64,000 bases of DNA from Amborella trichopoda (taxonomy: Eukaryota > Streptophyta > Magnoliopsida > Amborellales > Amborellaceae). The stretch covers positions 1,581,882-1,645,881 of the forward strand of contig NW_006498435.1 in NCBI RefSeq assembly GCF_000471905.2. The letters run 5' to 3'. Of this stretch, positions 11,869 to 23,172 are shown piece after piece. The first letter of the stretch is position 1; each line of letters begins with the position of its first letter. The translations under genes were made by a program, and so were the position numbers. The notes under the pieces were generated by a model that worked only from the letters and a program-made list of their open reading frames with translations, ran no database searches and was not told the DNA's origin.

Positions 11869-13183
11869 TATTTGAAGATATTTTTCAGCACCTTGGTCCT
11901 TGATGCGGAATAAAGGGGAAGCCAGTCAATAAAGCCTTGATATACAGTGGAATTCTTGACAGTCTTATAATTTCTCCAGAACGAATAAAAATATTCCTAA
12001 GCACTTCAAAAGGCCACCTGCCAAGTTTCATTGCAATCAGACATGTCTAAGGCAGTGCAGACAAAGAAACAATTTCGGAAAAGTCAGTCTGTTGCACCCT
12101 AAAACGAACCCCGTAACTAGAACAATATTTTCGATGCATCAAATTGCTGTGGGATTACCGTTATTGGATCCGACATGGTCGAAAACCCATAAGGGTCAAG
12201 TTTCAACTTAATCGGACACTCCAGAATAAAGTTATGAAAAAAATACCGAAAAGGGGTAGGTCGCACACTATTCCTGTGTGCTTTCTCTGCACCAAATCAC
12301 CATTAAAGGGGGATGTTTTTACCGTCTCAGGTAGTGACTTTCGGAGGCCATATCTCATTCGTCCGGAGTCGGATCGCTCTTAAATTTTGTAAGCGTGTTC
12401 GCCTCGTTAATACAAGTGTTTCAATATGTGGCACACCCTGTGACGACGCACGAACAGGGAGAAGAGTTAGAGAGAAGTTGTCGATCCGCGAATAAAGTTA
12501 CAGGAAAATCAACAGTAATATGCCTCACTCAAGCAGCTAAATCACGACACTCACACATCGGATTGACATGAGACCAAATCCATTGTGTACGTAAGGTCTA
12601 GGCTATCTCTGGTTCGAATCTCATATATGATGAACAGTCAGATTTCGCACTCAAAGCCAATAAAGTGATTGAAAATTCTGACGCAGGAATTCTAGATTCT
12701 GGCCAAAACTCCAAAGTCACGAAATCTTCGTCTGGGCACAAAATTGAGCTGTGTTTATAGCCATGCGATCGTTACGGAAGGCTTAGTGTGATTCAACAAA
12801 GAAACCAAGGAAAAATATTAAGAAACAAGCACACTATCGATCCATAGTTTTCAAGATTCATCCAAATTTCAAGTTGCATGATCGTGGCTTAAAAACATGA
12901 TCCATGGCTCGAAGTTGGCATAAAATCGATCATCATGCCGAGCTCAACAAGAAAACGGTCATCTTTTGGTCAAACGGGCATCAAGGCAACCCCGGATCAT
13001 CCATGAAAGAGCACGCACGTTCTAAGGCAGCAACATGAACTGTTTTGGAATTCCATCTATTGTTGGGCAGGGGCAAAACAATCCTTTTGTACTCAATTTT
13101 AAAATTTCTTTTAACTCAATTAAATTGTAATTATCATCAATTTAAGTAGTTTTTGGGCATTCGCCCTTGTTTGGGTCTGATTC

Positions 13184-13191
13184 TATAAGTA
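13184..13191 (+). promoter_or_regulatory. TATA-like element of the nested 5' LTR
   Basis: TATAAGTA inside ttctataagtacatgtt, conserved in the 3' LTR. The fifth-base change from TATAAATA, which the outer element keeps, may weaken it. Confidence 0.5.
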
Positions 13192-13679
13192 CATGTTAAA
13201 CACAATTATCATAAGACCCTTGATTTTTCAATACTCATCAATAAAACATGAGAGTTTTCACGTTCAAATTGTGGGCACGTCATGGAGAGAGGAAGGAGAG
13301 AGAAGAAAGGTCTGATACCCTTTAGTGAAGGTAACTCTCTTTTCCTCTCATCTCTCTCTTTCTCTCTCCTCATATCTATCTCTTTTTCTCTCTCCTCATC
13401 TCTATCTCTCTCTTTCTCTTTCCTCTCGTCTATATCTTTCTTTCCTATTTCTTTTCTGATCTTCTTTATCCACTTTCATTATTTTTCTTTATCATTCCTT
13501 TCTCTTTCTTCTCTTTCCTACTCTCTCTGTTCTCTCTCCTTCCTCTCTGTTCATGCATGGCAGAGTCTATCGCTTAGCATGATGTCTTCTTGCTTTAAGG
13601 ATGCAAACAGTGAGCCGGACCTTAACCTGAGTGGCGGGCCGGGCCTCTGTCAAAGTTTCCTTGTCTTCCCTTCTGTTAT

Positions 13680-14210
13680 GGGTGGCGGAAGCTCATCGCC
13701 GTCCATGTTTTCTCTCTCTTCTTAATTATGTATCATGAACAATGGAAGCTCATCGTTGTCCATGTCTTCTCTCTCTTCTCTATTCCTCTGTCATGGACGA
13801 TAAAAGCTCATCGTCGTCCATGTCTTCTCTCTCTTCTCTCATTTCTTTGTCATGGACTGCAGAAGCTCATCACTCTCCATGTTTTCTCTCTCTTCTTATT
13901 CCTCTGTCTTGGTCGGCGGTAGCTCATCGCTGCCCATGTCATCTTTATCTTCTTATTCCTCTGTCATGGACGGCCAGAGCTCATCACCACCCATGTCTTC
14001 TCTCTCTGTCAAGGACGGCAGGAGCTCATCTCGCCCATCTTTTCTCTCTCTTCTTACCCATCTGTCATAGATGGCGGGAGATCATCATCGTCCATATTTT
14101 CTCTATCCTCTCTCTTCTGTCATAGACGGCGGAATCTCATCATCGTCCATGCTCTTTCTTATCTTCTCTGATCGCCGTCCATGTTCTTTCCTATCTTCTC
14201 TCTAATCGTC
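13680..14210. repeat. Hairpin-unit minisatellite in the 5' LTR
   Basis: About nine units of 55-60 bp, each with a short inverted repeat around catgga...tccatg separated by tcttctctctcttctc. Long apparent frames read through it (for example 13,742-14,125) but only as repeated S/L-rich peptide, so I do not call a gene. Confidence 0.75.
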
Positions 14211-15051
14211 GTTCATGTTCACTTGCTCACTTTTCTCTCTTTTTTCTTCATTCTTTTCCTTCTCTTTTTCCTCTCCCTCTTTTTATTTTCTCTCTCATTG
14301 CTCATCTTGTCTTCTTTTCACCGGCATGACATCGGTTTTATTGTGCACATCTCTCTTTCTCTCTCTAGTTTGACCAAGAGAGGCTGAGACAAACATTACC
14401 ATGGTAGTCTCGTCGTCTAACAGTATTGTCATTGAGCTGGTCTTAGTTTACGTGCCCGCCTTACTACCACGATAAGCTCGCCATTGTGTCAGGCTGACCG
14501 ATGATCGTTTTGACGTCTTGTAGTATTGTCGTTGTGTCGGTTTACTTACCATGCCTACCTTGCTACCACGTCGGGTCAATCACTTGCTGATCTAGCTGCT
14601 GTCTTAGTCTCGCCACCTAGTCGAAATTCCTTTGATCTACCTCTCTCTTCTTCTTTCATCTATCCTCCTACCCTTTCTTCTTTTGGATGTGCACGCCCGT
14701 GTACATTCACTCAAAGACAATGTGGGGTCTCTTTCAGCCCACTTGTCTTGTAAAATTAACCATGTGTGTGTGACTACAGAAACAGGAGAATACAGGTCAA
14801 GAGAGGTGATTCCAAACCAGTTCTACAATTGGGGGGCTTTCTTCATGATCTAAGAGGGTGCCCACGCGAGCCAGCCTGAGTAAGTCTCGAACCCACTTTA
14901 AATTCATCTCTCATTGGTTTGTATACCTGCACTCGCTCCTGAGCGAGGTTCTTGAGAGAATGATCTCAAAGTCCGGGTTCCCCTGAAACCTGAGACGCAT
15001 GCCGCCCGATCACCCCGATCCGGAGGGCGAGATCAAGGCACCTAACCAGCT

Positions 15052-15069
15052 TGGTGACTCCATTGAGGA
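15052..15069 (+). other. Primer-binding site of the nested Ty3 element
   Basis: TGGTGACTCCATTGAGGA begins 3 bases after the LTR end. A TGG start complementary to a tRNA CCA end, at this spacing, is the minus-strand primer site. The sequence resembles primer sites I associate with plant Tat/Ogre elements. The exact tRNA was not checked. Confidence 0.75.
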
Positions 15070-16226
15070 CTTACTACCGCTTCGTCGGGTTATTTTTATT
15101 TGACTAATTTTTCCTTTGTTTTTCTGTTTTCACACACCACATGGCTGCGTTTCTTAACCCCTTTATCCGAATTGGGGATTTTTTGATCCCTGCATTTGCG
15201 AGTGTCCCCTGAGAACAAGTTCCTTGAACTTGGTTCCCAACTTTCCTTCTGAGCAAAGACCTAATGTCTAGCTCTCAGGTATAAACCTGGATAGATGTGA
15301 GGAGGGACTTAAAGGTCCCTAACTCTCCATAACCGAGCTCTGGTGGAACTTCAACCAAGACACCCTGCATCGGTGGCACATACGCCACCACTCACAACAT
15401 ACACCCTGTCACCGGCAAGTCACTTGTCAGTCGTATTGCCGAGGTACGCCGGAAGGCTACCCAATCACTTTCTGGTTGCTTTAGTTTGTCGCCGCAAGGC
15501 TACCCCCTACATTCTTGTACCACCACGAGCCTCTATCCTTAGAAGCTCAACACATCAAGGTGGAGACCCTTATGCCTCCACCTCTCGCACACACCTTAAG
15601 GCTCGTGGGTCATCCACTCAAGCCACACCTCGGGGCACCCTTTATGTTACCTCGAGTCAATGTCCAGGATCAGGCCTTCTAAGGCTAGGTCCTGCACACG
15701 TTATGCATGTGCATCCCACTTTATTGTTGCGCCAACTCAAGTACGCGGGAGTCGACTCCTTCGTCCTCTCACTCAGCACACACTAGCATACTCTGTAAGG
15801 GGCAGGCTTCCACCTGTTCTCTTACAAACACCTGCTCGCGATGCTCAACCAACTAAGGTCAGGCCACTTGCTCGAGCCCGGGTTGACCGCCAAGTAACCC
15901 ATGATCCTTCTTCAAGGGGCGCACAAGCATCGCGGTCACAGACAACCCCTTGCTCCTGACTCAGGCACCCTCATGAGTCAACCCTTCCCTTGCTTTCCCC
16001 TCCTCCTTTGGGTAAGCACCTCCAGCCCTAGTATTCGAAGACCTTCTCCAAGAGTACTATCTTGAACCAGCTCCATTATCTCGGTCATGCCTCTAGAGCT
16101 CATAAGAGAGGTCGAGGCAAAGTCCTCCCCTGCCCAGGATGACTCCAGTTCCTGGCCCACCCGTTGCTTCACTTAATGGAAACAACACTTTCTTACGTAA
16201 GAAAAGCCAATCAGCCGTAGTCTCGA
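15070..16226 (+). other. Leader between PBS and gag
   Basis: Long untranslated leader. A frame of 147 codons (15,343-15,786) is open but rich in T, P, R and H and not recognised. I find no domain support for it as the extra ORF some Tat elements carry ahead of gag. Confidence 0.4.
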
Positions 16227-17675
16227 TTGCAATTCTGGCATGAGGTTCATCAAAACCTCAAAGCCAAATGCGATAGGGGTTTGCAAATTCTGACTAGGGA
16301 AGCAATCAAGACAGTCGGAGCAACAAGCTCTGATGACCCTCTTCACCTTAACCCCTTATACCCTCTTCAGATGACAAAGCCTGAAGAAGAAGTCCACGAA
16401 ACATGCGTGATAGTTAGTGTTGTAGAAGATGACCCAGCCCCTCAGCAGCCACTGTCTCAAGACCGTCAAGAACCGGTCCTCACACGAACGACATACAAGA
16501 CTCGAGTCCAGTTGGGGCATGCTAACCCCTTGCTGACCGATCTACCGCGCGTGATCCGTCAAACTCGAAAGACCTCAACTGCAGTTAAAGCAGACCTCCC
16601 TAGAGAAACTGTCAACGTAATGGTTGTAAACGAGCCTGGTGACTCTCACGAAGAGCGCATGAATAAGTTCGAAGACATGGTGTGCCAATGATGGAGAAGA
16701 TTGATTGCATAGATGCCGCATGACAATCGGCTAACCATAAGGTCAATTCCCATCACTCAGATGATACACCTCCATGGCAGCCCTTTCCCTCTACCTCACA
16801 GGACAATTCTATCCCTCACCTCATCTCATAGGCAGACTTCAATGTTATGGTGACGCATAGCTTAAAGAATTGACAAATCTCGAGAATACAGGGTACAACG
16901 CCTTATCAAAAGCTATACCCTTCATACATTGACCAGGTGTTGTTTCCATCAGATTACAAGAAAGGGAAGTTTCCCTTGTTCAATGGAACCACATCCCTGA
17001 GCCAGCATATTGCCCACTTCCAAGCAGCATGTCGAGAGACAGTGGCTGACGGGAGACTCCTAATCCGTCAATTCGTTGAAACCCTTGATGGCCCAGCTTT
17101 TCAGTGATATGCTTGGCTTTCCCCAAACTCAGTACATACATGGGAGGAAATGGGGAAACTATTCCACCAGCGTTTTATATGAGGTTGAGAGAGAGGTTCA
17201 AACCATCGAGCTTCTCACCTTGACCCAAGATCCCGATGAGCCCGTTGATCAATTTATGTCATGATGGACAGATTTGGCTGCACGTCATCCTAATCCTATG
17301 CTTGAGAAGGAAGCGGTTCAAACCTGTATATGGAACATGCAACCTGCGATTGTTGTACATGTTGAGGCCTCCATTCCGATTTCCATGTCAGAGCTGATAT
17401 CTAAGTCGGTTCACATAGAAGTCTATCACGCCACCACGACGGTTCATGACAACAATCTGCAGGCTCAAGGGACAACCGGAGCAATGGTAGCTCTAGAACT
17501 AATAGCCGAGGCAGCCAACAAAAGGAGTGATCAATGCGGCCGTCACCACAAGAGATCCAAAGAAGGCTCCCTCCCAAACCTTGGATCTCTCCAAAGGGGT
17601 AAACACAATGACAGTGCCTCAGGCAGGCAAGCAACAATAGTCTTACAACTGAGTACCCCCACCTGCAGACTTTAA
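16227..17675 (+). pseudogene. Decayed Ty3/Tat-type gag
   Basis: Pieces of a retrotransposon Gag capsid domain are spread over several frames. The clearest are a block reading FNGTTSLSQHIAHFQAACRE with LLIRQFVETLDGPAF (about 16,980-17,100), an MGKLFHQRF-type block near 17,150, and a block from DPDEPVDQFM through LAARHPNPMLEKEAV to ELISKSVHIEV (about 17,230-17,420). This is the order expected of the capsid fold that packages element RNA. Stop codons fall where tryptophan or arginine codons would be expected (near 17,107 and 17,262), and there are frame changes, so no full-length Gag can be made. The upstream part (16,227-16,691) is a less conserved N-terminal region. Confidence 0.75.
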
Positions 17676-19494
17676 TCCAGATGATTATTGGACCAGGCAT
17701 AAGAATAAAGTCTATCCCTTTGAGAAGGATGGGTCCCTGCACTACTCCAATTATTACTGAAACATAATATGATCGAGCTCCCAAAGACCAAGTTTCGTGG
17801 TCAAGCTAGACTCGATACCCAGGCGAATTACTGTGCTTACCATTGAAGGATCAACCACCCCACAGAGGACTACTATATCTTAAAAGGAATTATCGAGGCC
17901 CTGATCCAGAAGGCAGATAAAGCTTGAAGAGCTAAAGAAAGCATTTGGGGTGGCATAAGCCTCCCACGCAGTAACAGTCCAAGTGGAAGATGAAGCGCCC
18001 GATCTTCTTCGCGCCTTGTTCGTTATGATGCTTTAAGAAGGCCTTATAACATCAAAACCGGCAAGGCAGCCCCAACGCCTTGCTCAGGGAACTGAGGATC
18101 ATTGGTGCCCATACCATCAGCTATGGGGCCACGAACTGAGTGAATTCTCTAGTTTCCATGATATAATTGCAAAGAAAATACATGGATGTCAAGAGCCTTG
18201 TAGCGTTCCAGAAAGTGATCCCCAAGTCACCACTCCATCGGTGCGAGAGGGCTTTCCAACACAAGACCCGGGTAATGATGATTCAGATCCTACTGAACCC
18301 TCAACTTCCCAACCATGGAGAGTCTACCACGAGCGAAGTAGACTCAAGTCTGGAAGGCGAGAAGCAGTTCGCCAAGCTAAGGCTGTTCACAAGCCTAGCG
18401 CCATGAATCAAGCATTTCCAATGCATGCCAGGAGAAGACGGGCACCAAGGGCTGCTTGCCAGAGAAACAAGATGGCGCAACTGCCAGTCAAGCAGGAATT
18501 TCTTAGGCCTTTTCCCCCACTGCCAACTTTACTGGACTTCATCCATGGCACGATCATCCTTCCTTCCTCATCCCATCAAGGCCACTCAAAGCACGTCCAA
18601 TGAGGGTGATGACGTTAAAAGCACTCCTCAACGGTCTGAACAGGGAAAGGACCTATAAGACTCCTTGCACACATCCAACTCTAGTGATGACGCAAAAAGC
18701 TGCCTAGATCAGTCCGATGAGGGAAACGACCTTAAAAGTCCCTCACATACTGACCCTTCTCCTTTTGCTTCTTCTGCTTCTCATCCTTCCTCTTCTATGT
18801 CTCCTGTAGGTAAAACCTTAAGATGTCCAGACTTCGAGGCTCTTGACAGAGAACTTGAAGGAACCTATATAAGTAGGACACAACGGAGGTGATTGAAAAA
18901 GATGCTAGCCCAGGCAGTAGGATTCTTAACAGTTGTTGACGCCCTAGCGACTCGAGCCAAGGTAAAGCCATCTTCTTCAAGGAAGCACAAGAAGTCAAAA
19001 CCAAAGAAACCCCAGTGGCCCTCTGAGTCTGACTTGGAGAAGAGGCTGAGAGAATTAAGAGGGCAGAGCTTCTATTCTCAGGAAGTCTGTCATATGGTGC
19101 AGATATCTGAAGCATCACCCTGCACGGGGCAAATGAGTCTGAGATCAAGGAAAATGCTCCAACCTCCACCTCAAAGCCAGACATTCTGAAGTTTCCTGGT
19201 TTGCCAATTCTCCCTCACCCGAATTCTTCAAGCAATCCACCCATCCTACAGCTCACTGAGCTTCTTCCTCATTCAAGTACCTTGGACAATCTACCCACCC
19301 TCCAATTCCTTGTGAGGCCACTGGTCTCATATACCCAGCCACCTCGTATGCCTCAACCTAAAACCTCCATCACCCAAACCAAGCCGGTTGTGCAATCAAG
19401 TTAGCCAGCAAGCCAAAGCAAACCTCCTCCACCTAAACCTGCTCCTCAACCCAAACCGACGGCAGGGTCAGGAACACAAAAGGCTGACGAGGAA
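17676..19494 (+). pseudogene. Degenerate gag-protease spacer
   Basis: Low-identity remains of the region between capsid and protease: several short open stretches rich in S, P, K and E (for example 18,241-18,603 and 18,893-19,189). A proline-rich block (19,201-19,480) precedes the pre-protease segment. No zinc knuckle was confirmed. Multiple stops. Confidence 0.45.
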
Positions 19495-20547
19495 AAGGTG
19501 AAATATGATGTGATGGGGCACTTAAGGAAGCTTTTGGCTCTTCTTAGCATCTATGATGCTCTCATGCTCTCAAGGGACTATCATATGACTCTGATCCAGG
19601 CTCTTTTCGATCTAGACGTATATGAGACTGAAGCGCGATCACCTTCTCAGAGGATGATCTGCAATTAGGAGAAAAATGTCACAATCGCCCTCTCTTTGTG
19701 ACTAGTGAATTACATGCATACCCCATCAACCAAATTATGTTGGATGGAGGATCAACGGTTAACCTTATCCCAAGGAGAATCCTCACTCAGTTGGGATTAG
19801 GTTATGAAGATCTCACTCCGACGCATATCACAGTCTAGTGATTCAACTAGTCGGGAGAGAAGCCGGCTGGCACTGTCCGCCTTCATCTCAAGATTGGTGA
19901 ATTAAACGACTACGCTCAGTTTCATGTAATCGACACAGATACCTCCTACAATGTCCTTCTTTCGCCCATGGCTCCACGGTCTGGGGGTGGTCCCTTTCAC
20001 ATTGCACCAGTACTTCAAGTATAGTCGAGATGGGAGACAACATACAGTCTATGCCGACAAAAGACCGTTTCCCGTAGCTGAAGTCCACTATGTTGATGCC
20101 AAGTATTACTTCACAGAATCGGTGTCATCTCAAAAGCCAAACGATGGTGATTACAAATCTATAAGAAAGGTAGAATCTTCATCACATGAAGATGTTGAGG
20201 ACATCGGACGAATAGTGGTTGACATGTTCAAAGAAGAGGAAAGACAAGGAACAATTCTCCCTCTGACTCCCCTTCATGCTAGCATGCTATTCACTACCCC
20301 TGAAGAAGCTCCATCTTCGCCTAAGGATGAAGCTTTCCCCTCTACTTCTAGTCCAGATCCACCTTTGCCTGAAGATGAACCAGAGGTCACTCCTGAGATT
20401 GAGCAAGTCATGGGAATAGAATTCTCAGCTTCAAAGGTCACCTACACTCCAGATCATCAAAAAGTCCTGCATATCCCGATTACAATCTTGAGAGCAGAAG
20501 TGGCGTGCCAACCGCCGCGGAAGATTTTCAAAACCCAGTTGCTATAA
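19495..20547 (+). pseudogene. Decayed Tat-type aspartic protease region
   Basis: A pre-protease block (KYDVMGHLRKLLALLSIYDAL, about 19,501-19,560) leads into the protease. There the active-site region reads LDGGS at 19,741-19,755, the DGGS form seen in plant Tat-lineage elements instead of DSGA. A stop interrupts the frame near 19,838, and the reading frame shifts near 19,950. Downstream, 19,951-20,547 is open for 198 codons. It starts with the protease C-terminal part (PWLHGLGVVPFTLHQ, then YADKRPFPVAEVHY) and runs into an acidic, P/E/S-rich linker. The protease would cut Gag-Pol; the breaks make it non-functional. Confidence 0.75.
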
Positions 20548-20819
20548 GCATAGAGGATGCTCCTCACCCCACAGTAGGGCAGTTCAGATCAGTAGCCAAC
20601 CACAAGTTCTGCACTTCCCTCGTTTGGTAGGAGGAGAGCAGTTTGAAATAGGACAACCTTCTCATCCTCAAGAATAGGATCCTTTAGCAGAGTTAAGAAG
20701 CGAAGTTCGCAGTCTCCGGAGCCAATTGGAGGTTACGCATATCAATTCAAAACATCTGAAGGAGATCGTGCTTGAGACCAAGAGCTATGATGGGCTTGAA
20801 GTGAATGCACCTTGAATGG

Positions 20820-21010
20820 AGGCCAAAGGCCCTCTTGATTGGACTATTTATAGTGAGCATGCTCTTCAAATGATGAGAAAAATGAATTATGAGCCTTTGG
20901 CCAATCAAATGTTAAGGGGGAGAAGAAGCAATTTCTCCCCCATTCGAAGTCATTGAAACCACAAACAGCTCGTCATAAGACTAAACAAGGCCTAGGGTAT
21001 TAGAACCTTT
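20820..21010 (+). pseudogene. G-patch-like remnant after the protease
   Basis: The frame reads ALQMMRKMNYEPLANQMLRG then FSPIRSH, followed by stops. Position and pattern match the glycine-rich G-patch that plant Tat elements carry between protease and RT, but most glycines are lost. RT, RNase H and integrase should follow and do not: the sequence switches at about 21,000-21,130 to the antisense PMD unit. Confidence 0.45.
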
Positions 21011-21106
21011 AATAATAAAAATTTTGAGAGGTGTTCAAACCCAAAAAGAGCAAATGCGGTGCCCCAAAGTAAAATAAGAATGAAATCATGCAGCACAATC
21101 AGCCTG

Positions 21107-21144
21107 AAAAAAAAAAAAAAAAAAAAGAAAGAAGAAGAAGAAGC
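21107..21144. repeat. Poly-A/GAA microsatellite at the cargo junction
   Basis: A run of about 20 A followed by GAAAGAAGAAGAAGAAG on the plus strand. It marks the boundary between the plus-strand pol remnant and the minus-strand PMD unit. Confidence 0.7.
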
Positions 21145-21146
21145 AT

Positions 21147-21152
21147 TTTATT
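21147..21152 (-). terminator. Poly(A) signal of the antisense PMD unit (candidate)
   Basis: AATAAA on the minus strand, about 45 bp past the stop of the coiled-coil frame. Well placed for 3'-end formation of the leftward unit that starts near 25,800, but AATAAA is common by chance. Confidence 0.4.
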
Positions 21153-21197
21153 CATGAATTCAAACTTTTTACAAGTGTTGGAAAAGGAAGGACACTC

Positions 21198-21812
21198 TTA
21201 AAAAAGATCAATGATTTTATTAATCTCTTCTCTAGATGTGGTGGAAGAAGCCTCGACATGCTGGGTATGTTCCTTCAGCTCGACCACCATTTGAGTTTCC
21301 TGCTCCATGGAGGCAGTTTCTGATTCGATGGTGCGCGTGAGTTCTGATAGATCCTCAGCCAAAGAAGTATCTAAAGCTCTTCTCTGAATCATCTCCTTTT
21401 GAAGATCTTTGAGTTCCTTTCTTAATTTTCCCATGTCCTCCCTTACTCCAACCATCCTGTTGAGCCAAGTTCTCCCCTCCATCTTGAGGTTGAGCTGACG
21501 AGCAACCATAGTGGCCTTCTTCTCAGCGCAAGAATTTATTCCCTCATGACGACACGAGATTGACTCCTCCAAGGAAGCCAACTTGTTGGTTTCTACCTTA
21601 TGATGTAGTCTTCCCGACCACCAGCTCTCCAACTCATTTAAAGTAGCGTCAAAATGAGAAAGAAATTTTGGCGCACTCCCAAAAACAATGGCCGCAACAC
21701 CAAATTCCCTGAGTTTGGCCAAGGCCTCACCCAGCTTATTGAGAGGCAGCTCCCTTAAACCTTGAAGGCCTGTACGAAGCATGCCTGAAATTATACCAAA
21801 ATCCCACTGCAA
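21198..21812 (-). pseudogene. Coiled-coil C-terminal part of the antisense PMD gene
   Basis: An open stretch of 204 codons. Its second half is charged and heptad-like (GKLRKELKDLQKEMIQRRAL, then repeated E/L/T/S heptads to the end), which indicates a coiled coil. The N-terminal part reads GLQGLRELPLNKLGEALAKL and then an H/W-rich segment. Plant retroelement-borne PMD proteins often end in such a coil. It lies in frame series with, but separated by stops and frame changes from, the PMD parts at higher coordinates. Function unknown. Confidence 0.55.
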
Positions 21813-22194
21813 ATGGGTCTGGATGATACTACTCTGTTTGCCACTGCTGAAGAGGCTTCAGTTTCAAGGATCGGGCTCACAGAGGTGATAACCATCTGAG
21901 TCACTGACTCTTCTGAAGCAATTGTGAATTCCAGAGTTTCGTGCATCTCAGATCCAGAGGCAGCCCCTGCCTCAACCTGCATGAATTCCTCAATATCAGT
22001 CTCGTCACCTTGACCCTCGCCTATTGGGGTCATCACTTATATCTCCAAAGAAGCCTCTTCCCATTGTTTCTCGCCTTCCTGAACTGTCACGTCAGTATTG
22101 GCAAGTTGAGGAGCTGCCTTTTCCCTTTGGCCCTTATCTTCTGAGACTAACACTTCAAGCTCAGTCATGGCCTCTTTCATCTGGCCTGCGTCCT

Positions 22195-22875
22195 CTACAA
22201 CCAAGACTTTTGCAACAAAAGCTCAATCCCTTCATCTTCCTGACTTGTGCACTCTAGGGCAGTAGCCTCATGATGCTCAAGAGCCTCGCTAACCATAGGC
22301 CCCTTCTCAAGAAAGATGTCGGGGCCTTCATCATCCATTACCTCAGCCCATGTCTCAGTCGGGGCAGTAATTTCCTGAGGGTCAGATATCATGTCAGTGT
22401 TAGGAGGGCCTTCAGCCTCATTGACCTCCATTGGAATCGGATCTGATTCATGAATCCCCCTTGGATCTAGAGACACCACCCTAAGTTTCGGAGTCACCTC
22501 TAGATCAGAAGTGATAATAATAAGCTTAGAGGGGCTGGATTCATCCACTTTGGTCTTTGAAGAGGCAAAAAGTAGTTTAAGAGAGGTAGAAGATAGTGGA
22601 GAAAGCGCAGAAGGTGACACCAGGGAAGTAGCAAATGAATCAGAAGAGGAAGAGCTACCCCTTGATTCCAAACTCACAGGAAGTTTTGCACCCCTACGTC
22701 TTCGAGCAATTCTACCAGCCTGACCTGGTGCAAGAGTACCGGTAGGGGTAGAGAATTTCCTTTTCTTCCCTCCTATTGGAGGAGGAGCAGCCGCTTCAGA
22801 ACTCCCTCCTTGAGAAGGGCCTGCAACAAGTCTACTGTGAGGACCACTCCTGATCAATGCGTTCAAGTTCTGCAC
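22195..22875 (-). pseudogene. Ser/Pro/Glu-rich linker of the antisense PMD gene
   Basis: 226 open codons on the minus strand. A basic KKRKFSTPTG...RIARRRRGAK patch could act as a nuclear localisation signal. It is followed by a long Ser-rich then acidic low-complexity tract. It bridges the PMD core (23.2-25.0 kb) and the coiled coil (21.2-21.8 kb). A shorter open piece (21,791-22,036) continues the acidic tract. No domain recognised; the role as a linker is inferred from position. Confidence 0.5.
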
Positions 22876-23172
22876 TGGACGCCCCTCATGACTTGGGACC
22901 TTTCCGCCCTCCTTTCATTCAAAGCTAGAGCCGAGTTTATCAAAGATTCTCCCAGTCTTTTTCTTCATGGCAAGAAATTGCGACGAAGTGTCATCTGCCG
23001 CTATCCCTCCAAGAATCCAAAGAGTCTGCCAATTCCATGTATACCCCAAGTTGAAAACCTCGCTAAGAGTGTGAGCATTGACGATCCTTCTCTATCTAAC
23101 CTCTTGATGCCAATTTATATTTTTCCCTTTCCAGGGGTGAACAGCCTCCCATTATCCCGAGCTAGTAAGCCT

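Larger units (their letters stand above)
11869..15048 (+). repeat. 5' LTR of the nested Ty3 element
   Basis: It begins TATTTGAAGATA, where the sister LTR has TGTTTGAAGACA, so the canonical TG is mutated to TA. It ends CACCTAACCA at 15,048, just before the PBS. It contains a TATA-like element at 13,184, a CT-rich tract and a hairpin-unit array. Confidence 0.85.

Noticed and set aside
13282-14387. Long plus-strand open frames in the nested 5' LTR (also 31,741-32,943, and minus-strand frames at 7,897-9,224)
   Set aside because: They read only Ser/Leu/Phe-rich repeats from CT/GA microsatellites and hairpin arrays. No domain, and the frames shift between LTR copies.
11869-15048. 7.2-15.0 kb as one giant foldback (long-TIR) DNA transposon
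   Set aside because: The two arms are LTRs of two different elements: each has TG...CA-type ends, one is followed by a PBS and the other is preceded by a polypurine tract, and the nested element has its own target duplication.
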